64,000 nucleotides of DNA from Acidovorax sp. 210-6 (GCF_010020825.1 NZ_JAACJE010000001.1:1054001-1118000), one strand, 5' to 3'. Counted from the first letter of the stretch, positions 18,056-27,122 are shown. Notes: generated from the letters alone by a model not told the origin. Made by a program: numbers and translations.

Positions 18056-19189
18056 TCAGCGGGGTGTCAGCTCCATTTTTCTGCGGTACCACTCATGGAA
18101 GTGCTGCATGCCGTCTTCCATGGGGCTCTGGTAGGGGCCGACCTCGTTGTCGCCGCGCGCCAGCAGGGCCTTGCGGCCTGCGTCCATGCGTTCGCCGATC
18201 TCGTCGTCCTCGATGCAGGTTTCCATGTAGGCGGCCTGCTGGGCCTCGACGAATTCGCGCTCGAAGGCGACGATTTCCTCGGGGTAATAGAACTCCACCA
18301 TGTTCAGCGTCTTGGTGGGGCTCAGCGGTTGCAGCGTGGACACCGTGAGCACATGCGGATACCACTCCACCATGATGTGGGGGAAGTAGGTCAGCCAGAT
18401 GGCGCCGCGCTCGGGCAGCTTGCCTTCGCGGTAGCGCAGCAGCACCTCATGCCACTTCTTGTACACGTCGGAGCCAGGCTTGCCGAAGGTGGTGGCCACG
18501 CCCACGGTCTGCACCGAGAACTCCTCGTGGAATTCCCATTTCAGATCGTCGCAGGTCACGAAATTGCCCAGCCCGGGGTGGAAGGGGCCGACGTGGTAAT
18601 CCTCCAGATAGACCTCGATGAAGGTCTTCCAGTTGTAGTTGCACTCATGCAGTTCCACGCGGTCCAGTGCGTAGCCGTCGAACGACAGTTCCGCACGTGG
18701 GCCCAGGCCTGCCAGGTCGGCGTCGATGTCGCGGCCGTTGTCCTCGAACAGCATGCCGTTCCACTCACGCAGCGGGTAGTTGCTGAGGTTGAGGCAGGGG
18801 TCGTTGGCAAAATGCGGCGCGCCCAGCAAGGTGCCGCTGGGGCTGTAGGTCCAGCGGTGGATGGGGCACACGATGTTGCCGCCCGCGCTGCCCTTTTGCT
18901 GTTGCTGCAAGGAGCCGCGCCCTTGCAGCATGATGGCCTGGCGGTGGCGGCAGATATTGGAGACCAGCTCCACCTTGTCGGGTGCAGTGCGCACCAGCGC
19001 GCGGCCTCCCAGTTCCTGGGGCAGTACGTGGTAGTCCCCCACTTCGGGAACGCTGCGGCTGTGGCCCACGTAGCGCGGCCCGTGCTGGAACAGCACCTGC
19101 AGCTCACGCTGGAAGAGCTGTTCATCGAAATAGCTGGAGACGGGTAGCTGGCTGTGGGCCTGCTGCAGTCGAAGACTTAAATCAGACAT
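18056..19189 (-). CDS. Rieske-type ring-hydroxylating oxygenase, alpha subunit
   Basis: 377 residues. The Rieske 2Fe-2S ligands are C80-x-H82 and C108-x2-H111 (ICRHR ... CPIHRW). The mononuclear-iron site follows in YLEDYHVGPFHPG (H199, H204), preceded by NYNWKTFIE. These proteins oxygenate an organic substrate using electrons from a separate reductase, and no reductase or beta subunit is nearby. ATG at 19189 (MSDLSLRLQQ) follows a long non-conserved upstream frame. The substrate is unknown. It is divergent from the xseB-ispA-dxs block. Confidence 0.85.
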   Translation of the reverse strand: MSDLSLRLQQAHSQLPVSSYFDEQLFQRELQVLFQHGPRYVGHSRSVPEVGDYHVLPQELGGRALVRTAPDKVELVSNICRHRQAIMLQGRGSLQQQQKGSAGGNIVCPIHRWTYSPSGTLLGAPHFANDPCLNLSNYPLREWNGMLFEDNGRDIDADLAGLGPRAELSFDGYALDRVELHECNYNWKTFIEVYLEDYHVGPFHPGLGNFVTCDDLKWEFHEEFSVQTVGVATTFGKPGSDVYKKWHEVLLRYREGKLPERGAIWLTYFPHIMVEWYPHVLTVSTLQPLSPTKTLNMVEFYYPEEIVAFEREFVEAQQAAYMETCIEDDEIGERMDAGRKALLARGDNEVGPYQSPMEDGMQHFHEWYRRKMELTPR

Positions 19190-19411
19190 GGGTGACCTGA
19201 CCAAATCAAGCGCCGGGGCGCAGACACAAAAAAAGAAACCTGCATGGCGCAGGTTGAAACAGTAAGGGATTATAGGCAGTAGGGGTATAGGTGTCTGGAT
19301 TCCCGCACCCCGTCTGCGTGATTGTCCGATTGCGGGGGCTGTGGGCAGGTGCTGGGCGTGGGTCGTAGAATTCGGCGTTTTCACTCAGCGCTTGCGCGCT
19401 GCCTTGCCCCC

Positions 19412-19639
19412 ATGCCCAAGAAACCCGCCGCCGAACCCGCCAGCTACGAGCAGGCGCTGGAAGAACTGGAGCAACTGGTCGGCCGCATCGAGTCGGGCCA
19501 AATGCCTCTGGACCAGCTGCTCGCGGGCTACCAGCGTGGCGCGGATCTGCTGGCTTATTGCCGAGGCAAGCTGGAGGCCGTGCAGAACCAGATCCAGGTG
19601 CTGGACAACGGCGTGCTGCAACCGTGGACGCAGGACTGA
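19412..19639 (+). CDS. xseB: Exodeoxyribonuclease VII small subunit
   Basis: 75 residues, typical length. The family core is [20 protein letters not shown], then [18 protein letters not shown]. XseB joins XseA to form the single-strand exonuclease VII. The ATG at 19412 gives the conserved start MPKKPAAEP. Its stop TGA shares bases with the ispA ATG (TGATG), a coupling seen in many Proteobacteria. Confidence 0.95.
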   Translation: MPKKPAAEPASYEQALEELEQLVGRIESGQMPLDQLLAGYQRGADLLAYCRGKLEAVQNQIQVLDNGVLQPWTQD

Positions 19640-20559
19640 TGGACACTTTTGATTTCGCATCGTGGAGCCAGGCCTGCCTGCTTCGCGTGGAGCAGGCCCT
19701 GTCGGACGGGGTGGGTGTGGGCGCCCCGGCGGGCCTGGGCGAGGCCATGCGCTACGCCGTGCTCGACGGCGGCAAGCGGCTGCGCCCGTTGTTGGTGCTG
19801 GCAGCCCGCCAGGCCGTGGCCGCTGGCGATGGTAAGGCCAGCGCCAGCGCCGGGTTTGACGAAGCCGCGCTGCGCGCAGCCTGCGCGGTGGAGCTGATCC
19901 ATGCCTACTCGCTTGTGCACGACGACATGCCCTGCATGGACAACGACGTGCTGCGCCGAGGCAAGCCCACAGTGCATGTGCAGTTCGGGCAGGCGCAGGC
20001 CTTGCTGGCGGGCGATGCACTGCAGGCCTTGGCGTTTGAGCTGCTGGCGCCCGAGGGCGCGGCCGTGCCCGAGCCGGTGCAGGCGCGCCTGTGCCGGCTG
20101 CTGGCGCGGGCCGCAGGCGCCCAGGGCATGGCCGGTGGCCAGGCCATCGACCTGGCCCACGTGGGCTGCGGCATGACCGAAGACGCCTTGCGCCACATGC
20201 ACCGCCTCAAGACGGGCGCCCTGTTGCAGGCCAGTGTGTTGATGGGCGCACACTGCGGCAATGCGGCACCCGCCGCACTGCAGGCGCTGGCCGACTACGG
20301 TGCGGCGCTGGGTCTGGCCTTTCAGGTCGTGGACGACATCCTCGACGTGACGCAAGACTCGGCCACCCTGGGCAAGACGGCGGGCAAGGACGCCGAGCAG
20401 GGCAAGCCCACCTACGTATCCCTGCTGGGGCTGGAGCGCGCCCAGGCCTATGCCAGCGAGCTGCTGGTCCAGGCGATGGCGGCACTGGATGCCGCCGCGT
20501 TGCCCGATACGCGGGCGTTGGCGGCGCTGGCCCAAATGGTGGTGAACCGATCGCACTGA
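19639..20559 (+). CDS. ispA: Farnesyl diphosphate synthase (short-chain prenyltransferase)
   Basis: 306 residues. Both aspartate-rich motifs are intact: HDDMPCMDNDVLRRG (first, DDxxxxD form of IspA) and FQVVDDILDVTQD (second). GGKRLRPLL and GKPTYVSLLG are also typical. It condenses dimethylallyl and isopentenyl diphosphate to farnesyl diphosphate. Placed between xseB and dxs as in E. coli, with a repeat between ispA and dxs. Confidence 0.96.
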   Translation: MDTFDFASWSQACLLRVEQALSDGVGVGAPAGLGEAMRYAVLDGGKRLRPLLVLAARQAVAAGDGKASASAGFDEAALRAACAVELIHAYSLVHDDMPCMDNDVLRRGKPTVHVQFGQAQALLAGDALQALAFELLAPEGAAVPEPVQARLCRLLARAAGAQGMAGGQAIDLAHVGCGMTEDALRHMHRLKTGALLQASVLMGAHCGNAAPAALQALADYGAALGLAFQVVDDILDVTQDSATLGKTAGKDAEQGKPTYVSLLGLERAQAYASELLVQAMAALDAAALPDTRALAALAQMVVNRSH

Positions 20560-20577
20560 CAGTATTTCAAAGGAAAT

Positions 20578-20628
20578 ATGCTGCTGGCGCAATAAATACA
20601 AGCGCAAGTAGCTATCAAAATAATAGCA
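20578..20628. repeat. Dispersed palindromic repeat, copy 4 (ispA-dxs gap)
   Basis: The 69-base gap ends in TGCTGGCGCAATAAATACAAG, CGCAAGTAGCTATCAAAATA, which contains the TGGCGC, CAAGCGC and AGCTAT modules of the family. It runs directly into the dxs start codon, so the repeat replaces the usual ribosome-site region. Confidence 0.6.
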
Positions 20629-22524
20629 ATGTCCACGACCACCTATCCTCTGCTTTCGCTGGTGAATGACCCGGCCGACCTGCGCCGCCTCTCGCGGCCA
20701 GAGCTCAAGACGCTGGCGACGGAGTTGCGCGCCTTCTTGCTCGACAGCGTGTCCAAGACCGGCGGACACCTCAGCTCCAACCTGGGCACGGTGGAGCTGA
20801 CCGTGGCCTTGCACCATGTGTTCAACACGCCCTACGACCGTCTGGTGTGGGACGTGGGTCACCAGACCTATCCGCACAAGATCCTCACCGGTCGGCGTGA
20901 CCGCATGTCCACGCTGCGCCAGCTTGGGGGGCTCTCGGGCTTTCCCCAGCGCGCAGAGAGCGAATACGACACCTTTGGCACGGCCCACTCCAGCACCAGC
21001 ATCTCGGCCGCGCTGGGCATGGCGCTGGCGGCGCAGCGCAAGGGCGAGCAGCGCCAGGTGGTGGCCATCATCGGCGACGGAGCCATGACCGCAGGCATGG
21101 CGTTCGAGGCGCTCAACAACGCGGGCGTGGCCGATTGCAACCTGCTCGTCATCCTCAACGACAACGACATGAGCATCAGCCCCCCGGTGGGCGCGCTCAA
21201 CCGCTACCTGGCCCAGCTCATGAGCGGCCAGTTCTACGCTGCGGCCAAGAACGTGGGCAAGACCGTGCTCAAGAATGCACCGCCCCTGTTCGAGCTGGCC
21301 AAGCGCCTGGAGCAGCAGGCCAAGGGCATGGTGGTGCCCGCTACGCTGTTCGAGAAGTTCGGCTTCAATTACATCGGGCCCATCGACGGGCACGACCTTG
21401 ATTCGCTCATCCCCACGCTGGAAAACATCAAGAGCCTGCAAGGCCCGCAGTTCCTGCATGTGGTCACCAAGAAGGGCCAGGGCTACAAGCTGGCCGAGGC
21501 CGACCCCGTGGCCTACCACGGCCCCGGCAAGTTTGACCCCCGCGTGGGCCTGACGCAGCCCGCCACGCCACCCAAGCAGACCTTCACCCAGGTGTTTGGT
21601 CAGTGGCTGTGCGACATGGCGGCACACGACAGCCGCCTGGTGGGCATCACGCCCGCCATGCGCGAGGGCTCGGGCATGGTCGAGTTCCACCAGCGCTTCC
21701 CCGAGCGCTACTACGACGTGGGCATTGCCGAACAACATGCCGTCACGTTCGCCGCCGGCATGGCCTGCGAAGGCGCCAAGCCCGTGGTGGCCATCTACTC
21801 CACCTTTCTGCAGCGTGGCTACGACCAAATGATCCACGACGTGGCGCTGCAAAACCTGCCCGTGGTGTTTGCCCTGGACCGCGCGGGCCTGGTGGGCGCA
21901 GACGGCGCCACGCACGCTGGCGCGTACGACATCCCCTTTGTCCGCTGCATTCCCAACATGGCGCTGGCCTGCCCGGCCGATGAGCGTGAGTGCCGCCAAC
22001 TGCTCAGCACCGCCTATGCCCAGAACCACCCCGTGGCCGTGCGCTACCCGCGTGGTGCGGGGGTGGGCGTGGCGCCGCTGGCAGGGCTGGATGCGCTGCC
22101 CTACGGCAAGGGCGAAATCCGCCGCACGCGCCAGGCGGCCGCAGACGGCAAGACGCCGCGCATTGCCATCCTGGCCTTTGGCACGCTGCTGTACCCTGCG
22201 CTGGAGGCCGCACAGGCCCTGGATGCCACGGTGGTGAACATGCGCTGGGCCAAGCCGCTGGACGAGGCCCTGCTGCTCGAAGTGGCCCAGAATCACGACG
22301 CTCTGGTCACGGTGGAGGAGGGCGCCCTGATGGGCGGAGCAGGCAGTGCCGTGCTGGAAGCCTTGCACGCACATGGCGTGCAGCGCCCGGTGCTGTGCCT
22401 GGGTCTGCCCGATGTGTTCATCGAGCACGGCGACCCCGCGCGCCTGCTGGCGCTGCAGGGGCTGGATGCCGCGGGCATCCAGCGCTCCATCGAAGCGCGG
22501 TTCCTGTCCACATCAGCAAGCTGA
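20629..22524 (+). CDS. dxs: 1-deoxy-D-xylulose-5-phosphate synthase
   Basis: 631 residues. First enzyme of the MEP isoprenoid pathway; condenses pyruvate and glyceraldehyde-3-phosphate using thiamine diphosphate. The start is [22 protein letters not shown]. The cofactor motif is [20 protein letters not shown], and the transketolase region contains [19 protein letters not shown] and [16 protein letters not shown] at 20629 is the only plausible start, but no Shine-Dalgarno sequence precedes it because the dispersed repeat abuts it. Ends before a strong terminator. Confidence 0.97.
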   Translation: MSTTTYPLLSLVNDPADLRRLSRPELKTLATELRAFLLDSVSKTGGHLSSNLGTVELTVALHHVFNTPYDRLVWDVGHQTYPHKILTGRRDRMSTLRQLGGLSGFPQRAESEYDTFGTAHSSTSISAALGMALAAQRKGEQRQVVAIIGDGAMTAGMAFEALNNAGVADCNLLVILNDNDMSISPPVGALNRYLAQLMSGQFYAAAKNVGKTVLKNAPPLFELAKRLEQQAKGMVVPATLFEKFGFNYIGPIDGHDLDSLIPTLENIKSLQGPQFLHVVTKKGQGYKLAEADPVAYHGPGKFDPRVGLTQPATPPKQTFTQVFGQWLCDMAAHDSRLVGITPAMREGSGMVEFHQRFPERYYDVGIAEQHAVTFAAGMACEGAKPVVAIYSTFLQRGYDQMIHDVALQNLPVVFALDRAGLVGADGATHAGAYDIPFVRCIPNMALACPADERECRQLLSTAYAQNHPVAVRYPRGAGVGVAPLAGLDALPYGKGEIRRTRQAAADGKTPRIAILAFGTLLYPALEAAQALDATVVNMRWAKPLDEALLLEVAQNHDALVTVEEGALMGGAGSAVLEALHAHGVQRPVLCLGLPDVFIEHGDPARLLALQGLDAAGIQRSIEARFLSTSAS

Positions 22525-22553
22525 CGCGTCTGCGTGATGCTTGCAGAAGCCTG

Positions 22554-22580
22554 AACGCCCGCCTGCGCGCGGGCGTTTTT
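22554..22580 (+). terminator. Rho-independent terminator after dxs
   Basis: Perfect 9-bp stem AACGCCCGC (22554-22562) and GCGGGCGTT (22569-22577) with loop CTGCGC and a short T run. It lies 30 bases past the dxs stop. Confidence 0.85.
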
Positions 22581-22711
22581 GCGGGGAAACCCTCACGGGA
22601 TTGACGGGGGTGGTTCCTACAATGGCCACGGCTTCCACAAGTCCATGGCCTGCCGCGTGATAGCAATGTGGTGTGGCGCGTGTTGTGCAACATACCTTCG
22701 GAGAAAACCAT

Positions 22712-23794
22712 ATGGATCGTCGTTCACTCATCCAGCGTGCTGGTATTGCTGGCGTGCTCGCAGCTGGCGTGGCACCTGCTGTGCATGCCCAGGCCGCCAT
22801 TCGCTGGCGCCTTGCTTCCAGCTTCCCCAAATCGCTGGACACCATCTATGGCGGCGCCGATGTGTTTGCCAAGGCGGTCAAAGCCATGTCGGGTGGCAAG
22901 TTTGAAATTTCGGTGCATGCGGGCGGCGAGCTGATGCCTCCGTTCGGCGTGCTCGATGGCGTGCAAAGCGGCACGGTCGAGATGTGTCACACAGTGCCGT
23001 ACTACTTCTACGGCAAGAACCCTGCCTTTGCTCTGGGTTCGGCCATTCCCTTCGGCTTCAACGCGCGCCAGATGAATGCCTGGATGATGCATGGCAATGG
23101 CCGCAAGCTGATGAACGAGTTCTACGCCAACTTCAACGCCATCAGCTTTGCCGGTGGCAATACCGGCACCCAGATGGGTGGCTGGTACCGCAAGGAAATC
23201 AAGAGCCCTGCCGACTTCAAGGGCTTGAAGATGCGCCTGGGCGGTGGTCTGGTGGGCGAGGTCATGCAAAAGCTGGGCGCCGTGCCCCAGAGCATTCCTG
23301 GCGGCGAAATCTACCAATCGTTGGAAAAGGGCACGCTGGACGCCTGCGAATGGGTGGGTCCGTACGACGACCAGAAGCTGGGCTTCAACAAGGTGGCACC
23401 GTTCTACTACTACCCCGGTTGGTGGGAAGGCGGCCCGGAGGTGGATCTGTTCGTCAACAACAAGGCCTTTGACAGCCTGTCGGCGGAAAACAAGGCCATC
23501 ATCGAGGCAGCATCGGCCCTGGCCCACAACGACATGTTGTCCAAGTACGACTCCCTGAACCCCGGTGCGCTCAAGCAGTTGGTGGCTGCCAAGACCAAGG
23601 TGCTGCCCTTCCCGCAAGCGGTGCTGGAGGCGTCGTTCAAGGCATCGATGGAGGTGTTCGAAGAGAACAACGCCAAGAGCCCCGAGTGGAAGAAGATCTA
23701 CGCCGACATGCGCAACTTCCAGCGTGACCAGATCCTCTGGTTCCGTTTTGCGGAATCGCGCTTTGACACCTTCATGTCGTCCAAGAAGCTCTGA
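22712..23794 (+). CDS. TRAP transporter substrate-binding protein (DctP family)
   Basis: 360 residues, periplasmic. The N-terminus MDRRSLIQRAGIAGVLAAGVA has a twin-arginine motif and cleavage near VHAQA, suggesting Tat export. The DctP domain contains WRLASSFPKSLDTIYGGAD, the YYFYGKNPAFALG segment and IPGGEIYQSLEKGTLDACEW, which holds the conserved ligand-region arginine/tryptophan context. Upstream GGAG supports ATG at 22712. The membrane subunits DctQ and DctM are not adjacent, so it is an orphan between two terminators. The ligand is unknown. Confidence 0.9.
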   Translation: MDRRSLIQRAGIAGVLAAGVAPAVHAQAAIRWRLASSFPKSLDTIYGGADVFAKAVKAMSGGKFEISVHAGGELMPPFGVLDGVQSGTVEMCHTVPYYFYGKNPAFALGSAIPFGFNARQMNAWMMHGNGRKLMNEFYANFNAISFAGGNTGTQMGGWYRKEIKSPADFKGLKMRLGGGLVGEVMQKLGAVPQSIPGGEIYQSLEKGTLDACEWVGPYDDQKLGFNKVAPFYYYPGWWEGGPEVDLFVNNKAFDSLSAENKAIIEAASALAHNDMLSKYDSLNPGALKQLVAAKTKVLPFPQAVLEASFKASMEVFEENNAKSPEWKKIYADMRNFQRDQILWFRFAESRFDTFMSSKKL

Positions 23795-23841
23795 TCCTTG
23801 GAGACAGCGGCTGAGGGAGCTTACGTTCCTCAGCTTCTCAC

Positions 23842-23873
23842 AGCCCGCCTGGCACCCGCCACGCGGGCTTTTT
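23842..23873 (+). terminator. Rho-independent terminator after the TRAP gene
   Basis: AGCCCGC (23842-23848) pairs with GCGGGCT (23863-23869), followed by TTTT. About 50 bases after the TRAP stop codon. Confidence 0.8.
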
Positions 23874-23920
23874 GCTGGGCAAGTTAGAATGCAGGCCATC
23901 GTTGACCCTTCCACAAGAGC

Positions 23921-24060
23921 GAGAAAGGCACCCTGGTTATGACACCGCGAACTCGTTGGAGCCCTTCCACCTGCCGTTGAGGCGGGCTGTTCGCGCCTGT
24001 TCGTGAGACCTTTCTTACCCTTGCACAGCGCGGACGTCCTCCGCGCTTTTTTGTTTTTTG
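23921..24060 (+). ncRNA. Structured RNA/leader with terminator upstream of thrS
   Basis: A predicted fold lies in the 313-base gap before thrS. The closing stem is GAGAAAGG (23921-23928) with CCTTTCTT (24009-24016). The inner stem is CGCGAAC (23946-23952) with GTTCGCG (23989-23995), extended by AGCCC (23960-23964) with GGGCT (23984-23988) across a one-sided bulge. A perfect terminator follows at 24027-24059, ending 48 bases before the thrS ATG. It is either an attenuated thrS leader or a small RNA of about 140-170 bases. I found no convincing promoter and do not recognise a known RNA family. Confidence 0.5.
24027..24059 (+). terminator. Terminator immediately before thrS (possible attenuator)
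   Basis: Perfect 8-bp stem AGCGCGGA (24027-24034) and TCCGCGCT (24040-24047) with loop CGTCC, followed by TTTTTTGTTTTTT. It is the strongest terminator in the window. It sits between the folded region at 23921-24016 and the thrS start, so it must be regulated read-through or the end of a separate small RNA. Confidence 0.8.
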
Positions 24061-24107
24061 GGGGTACGGAGACACCGCCCCCCAGTTGACCGATTCGAAA
24101 GACACCC

Positions 24108-26027
24108 ATGATCCAAATCACGCTTCCCGATGGCTCCCTGCGCGAGTTTCCCGGCCCCGTCACTGTGGCCGAGGTGGCCGCTTCGATCGGCACGGGTTTG
24201 GCCAAGGCCGCGCTGGCGGGCAAAATCGGCGACAAGGTGGTGGACACGAGCTACACCATTGCCCAGAACAGCCCGCTGGCCATTGTCACGGCCAAGGACG
24301 CTGAAGGCCTGGAAGTGATTCGCCACTCCACGGCCCACTTGCTGGCCTATGCGGTCAAGGAGCTGTTTCCCGATGCCCAGGTCACGATCGGCCCCGTCAT
24401 CGAAAACGGGTTTTACTACGACTTCTCGTACAAGCGTCCCTTCACCCCCGAAGACTTGGCCGCCATCGAAAAGCGCATGGCCGAACTGGCCGCCAAAGAC
24501 GAGCCTGTGGTGCGCCGCGTGCTGCCACGCGACGAGGCCGTGGCTTACTTCAAGGGCCTGGGCGAGCACTACAAGGCCGAGATCATTGCCAGCATTCCCA
24601 GCAACGAGGACGTGAGCCTGTACCGCGAAGGCGCCTTCGAAGACCTGTGCCGGGGCCCCCACGTGCCCAGCACGGGCAAGCTCAAATTCTTCAAGCTCAT
24701 GAAGGTGGCCGGCGCCTACTGGCGCGGCGACCACCGCAACGAGATGCTGCAGCGCGTCTATGGCACGGCCTGGGCCACCAAGGACGAACTGCAGCAGTAC
24801 CTCACCATGCTGGAAGAGGCCGAGAAGCGCGACCACCGCAAGCTCGGCCGTGAATTGGACCTGTTTCACATCGACGAACACTCGCCTGGCACCGTGTTCT
24901 GGCACCCCAAGGGCTGGACGCTGTGGCAGGAAGTGGAGCAGTACATGCGTCGCGTGTACCGCGAGAACGGCTACCAGGAGGTCAAGGGTCCGCAGATCCT
25001 GGACAAGACCCTGTGGGAAAAGACGGGGCACTGGGACAAATACCGCGACAACATGTTCACGACCGAGAGTGAGAAGCGCGACTACGCCCTCAAGCCGATG
25101 AACTGCCCGGGCCACATCCTGATCTTCAAGCAGGGCATCAAGAGCTACCGCGACCTGCCGCTGCGCTACGGCGAGTTTGGCCAGTGCCACCGCAACGAAC
25201 CTACGGGCGGCCTGCACGGCATCATGCGCGTGCGTGGCTTCACGCAGGACGATGGCCACATCTTCTGTACCGAAGAGCACATCCTGGGTGAATGCACGGC
25301 GTACACGACGCTGCTGCAGAAGGTTTACAAGGACTTCGGCTTCGAGAGCATCATCTACAAGGTAGCCACGCGCCCCGAGGCGCGCATCGGCTCCGACGAG
25401 AGCTGGGACAAGGCCGAGCATGCGCTGATGGAAAGCCTGCGTGCTTCCGGCTGCGCGTTCGAGATCGCGCCGGGCGATGGCGCCTTCTACGGCCCCAAGA
25501 TCGAATACACCCTCAAGGACGCCATCGGCCGCCAGTGGCAGTGCGGCACCATGCAGGTGGATTTCTCCATGCCCGAGCGACTGGACGCCGAATACGTGGG
25601 CGAGGATGGAGCCCGCCACCGCCCTGTGATGCTGCACCGCGCCATCGTCGGCAGCCTGGAGCGCTTCATCGGCATCCTGATCGAACAGCATGCCGGTGCC
25701 CTGCCAGCCTGGCTGGCGCCGGTGCAGGTGGCGGTGCTCAACATCACCGATGCGCAGGCAGACTACTGTCGCGAAATTGCCCAAAAAATCGAGAAAGCAG
25801 TGCCCCAGAATCCGCTGCGCGTGGCCCTCGATCTGCGTAACGAAAAGATTACGTATAAAATACGGGAGCATTCCATGCAGAAACTGCCCTTCATTGTGGT
25901 CGCTGGCGACAAAGAACGGGCATCTGGAGCCGTCGCAGTGCGTGCCCGGGGCAACAAGGACTTGGGCGTCATGCCAGTCGATGCATTCATCGAACTCATC
26001 GTCCAGGCCGTTGCATCCAAAGCCTGA
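24108..26027 (+). CDS. thrS: Threonine--tRNA ligase
   Basis: 639 residues. A TGS domain ([24 protein letters not shown]) is followed by the editing domain with [20 protein letters not shown]. The class II catalytic core contains [53 protein letters not shown] and [18 protein letters not shown]. The C-terminal anticodon-binding domain is complete. First gene of the thrS-infC-rpmI-rplT block; a structured leader with a terminator precedes it and another terminator follows it. Confidence 0.98.
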   Translation: MIQITLPDGSLREFPGPVTVAEVAASIGTGLAKAALAGKIGDKVVDTSYTIAQNSPLAIVTAKDAEGLEVIRHSTAHLLAYAVKELFPDAQVTIGPVIENGFYYDFSYKRPFTPEDLAAIEKRMAELAAKDEPVVRRVLPRDEAVAYFKGLGEHYKAEIIASIPSNEDVSLYREGAFEDLCRGPHVPSTGKLKFFKLMKVAGAYWRGDHRNEMLQRVYGTAWATKDELQQYLTMLEEAEKRDHRKLGRELDLFHIDEHSPGTVFWHPKGWTLWQEVEQYMRRVYRENGYQEVKGPQILDKTLWEKTGHWDKYRDNMFTTESEKRDYALKPMNCPGHILIFKQGIKSYRDLPLRYGEFGQCHRNEPTGGLHGIMRVRGFTQDDGHIFCTEEHILGECTAYTTLLQKVYKDFGFESIIYKVATRPEARIGSDESWDKAEHALMESLRASGCAFEIAPGDGAFYGPKIEYTLKDAIGRQWQCGTMQVDFSMPERLDAEYVGEDGARHRPVMLHRAIVGSLERFIGILIEQHAGALPAWLAPVQVAVLNITDAQADYCREIAQKIEKAVPQNPLRVALDLRNEKITYKIREHSMQKLPFIVVAGDKERASGAVAVRARGNKDLGVMPVDAFIELIVQAVASKA

Positions 26028-26038
26028 CCGGAATTGAG

Positions 26039-26066
26039 CCCGTAAGCCGTGTGCTTGCGGGTTTTT
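26039..26066 (+). terminator. Terminator between thrS and infC
   Basis: CCCGTAAGC (26039-26047) pairs with GCTTGCGGG (26053-26061, one G-U pair) and is followed by TTTTT. It lies 12 bases past the thrS stop. It implies that infC has its own promoter or depends on partial read-through. Confidence 0.75.
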
Positions 26067-26099
26067 CCTGTGCCGCTGCGTTTTGTCGTGTTTTTGATC

Positions 26100-26115
26100 A
26101 AGGGTGAAAGCCATA
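26100..26115 (+). promoter_or_regulatory. infC ribosome-binding site and AUA start codon
   Basis: AAGGGTG at 26100-26106 is followed after a short gap by ATA at 26113-26115. Counting from AAGGG, the spacing to ATA is 8 bases, which is optimal. The GTG at 26104-26106 overlaps the Shine-Dalgarno sequence itself and so cannot use it. This placement supports ATA as the start codon, in line with the non-standard (AUU) infC start of E. coli. Confidence 0.6.
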
Positions 26116-26712
26116 GCTACTGAATTTCGTGACCGTCGCCAGCGTGAAGAGCGCAAGCACCGCCTGAACCGCGAGATCACCGCGCCCGAAGTGCGCCTGT
26201 CCGGGCCGGAGAACGAGCCCATCGGAGTGGTCAGCCTCATGGAGGCGCTGCGCATGGCGGGCGACCTGGATGTCGATCTGGTCGAAATTGCCGCAACGGC
26301 CAATCCGCCGGTGTGCAGGCTCATGGACTATGGCAAGTTCAAGTACCAGGAGCAAAAGCGCGCGGCTGAAGCCAAGGCCAAGCAAACGGTCATTGAAATC
26401 AAGGAAGTGAAGTTCCGTCCGGGCACCGACGATGGCGACTACAACATCAAGTTGCGCAACATCCGCCGGTTCCTTGCTGAAGGGGACAAGTGCAAGATCA
26501 CGCTGCGCTTCCGTGGCCGTGAGATCACGCACCAGGAACTGGGTCTGGCGCTGCTCAACCGTTTGCGCGACGACCTGGCCGACACCATCCTGGTGGAGCA
26601 GTTCCCCAAGCTCGAAGGCCGCCAGATGATCATGATGATTGCCCCGGCGCGCAAGAAGGCAGGCGCCAAGTCTGCGACCGAGGCGGCAGGAAGTGCAGAG
26701 CAGGTGGGCTGA
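26113..26712 (+). CDS. infC: Translation initiation factor IF-3
   Basis: 199 residues from the ATA codon (202 if GTG at 26104 were used). IF-3 binds the 30S subunit and checks start-codon pairing. The N-terminal domain begins [20 protein letters not shown], with [14 protein letters not shown] following. The C-domain contains [35 protein letters not shown] and [12 protein letters not shown]. No ATG exists near the conserved start; the ribosome-site position favours the ATA codon. IF-3 discriminates against such codons, so this is expected to give autoregulation. A terminator separates it from thrS. Confidence 0.95.
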   Translation: MATEFRDRRQREERKHRLNREITAPEVRLSGPENEPIGVVSLMEALRMAGDLDVDLVEIAATANPPVCRLMDYGKFKYQEQKRAAEAKAKQTVIEIKEVKFRPGTDDGDYNIKLRNIRRFLAEGDKCKITLRFRGREITHQELGLALLNRLRDDLADTILVEQFPKLEGRQMIMMIAPARKKAGAKSATEAAGSAEQVG

Positions 26713-26892
26713 GTAGCCCGCCGAGAATCGAATCTGGCGACGGTGGCAGCAATGCCGGTGTCGCCAAGATCCGCAGCGGAAGACGCTGCGGCCCTGGCGG
26801 GCGAAAGCCCGCCATGAAAAGTGGCTCGGGGCCAACAAGTTTGCAAGCAGGTTTGCAAACGCCTCACGAGCACAAAAAAGAGGAGCATTCAC
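26713..26892 (+). promoter_or_regulatory. Three-hairpin leader of rpmI-rplT
   Basis: Between infC and rpmI there are three hairpins. First, GGCGAC (26736-26741) pairs with GTCGCC (26760-26765). Second, CCGCAGCG (26771-26778) pairs with CGCTGCGG (26784-26791). Third, GGCGGGC (26796-26802) and GCCCGCC (26807-26813) close a GAAA tetraloop. A palindrome GTTTGCAAAC and a nearby GTTTGCAA copy follow before the AGGAG site at 26881. In other bacteria L20 represses rpmI-rplT translation through such structures; that role is inferred here. Confidence 0.55.
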
Positions 26893-27096
26893 ATGCCCAA
26901 AATGAAGACCAAGAGCAGCGCCAAAAAGCGCTTCCGCGTTCGTCCGGGTGGTACCGTCAAGCGCGGTCAAGCCTTCAAGCGTCACATCCTGACCAAGAAG
27001 ACCACCAAGAACAAGCGCCAACTGCGTGGTATCACTGCCGTTCATGAGACCAACATGGGTCACATGGCACAGATGCTGCCCTTCGCTGGCCTGTAA
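26893..27096 (+). CDS. rpmI: 50S ribosomal protein L35
   Basis: 67 residues, strongly basic. It shows the L35 pattern [16 protein letters not shown], then [20 protein letters not shown] and KRQLRG. AGGAG at 26881-26885 supports ATG at 26893. Next gene is rplT, 26 bases downstream. Confidence 0.97.
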   Translation: MPKMKTKSSAKKRFRVRPGGTVKRGQAFKRHILTKKTTKNKRQLRGITAVHETNMGHMAQMLPFAGL

Positions 27097-27122
27097 TCAA
27101 CTGACGAACAAGGAGTACTCAC

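Noticed and set aside
23935-23952. Resemblance to a T-box motif (GACACCGCGAAC before thrS)
   Set aside because: Only part of the AGGGTGGNACCGCG consensus is present and no specifier-loop stem is seen. T-boxes are not expected in Betaproteobacteria. The leader may still be an attenuator of another type.
26104-26112. GTG at 26104 as the infC start
   Set aside because: It overlaps the Shine-Dalgarno sequence AAGGGTG, which is ideally placed for the ATA at 26113.
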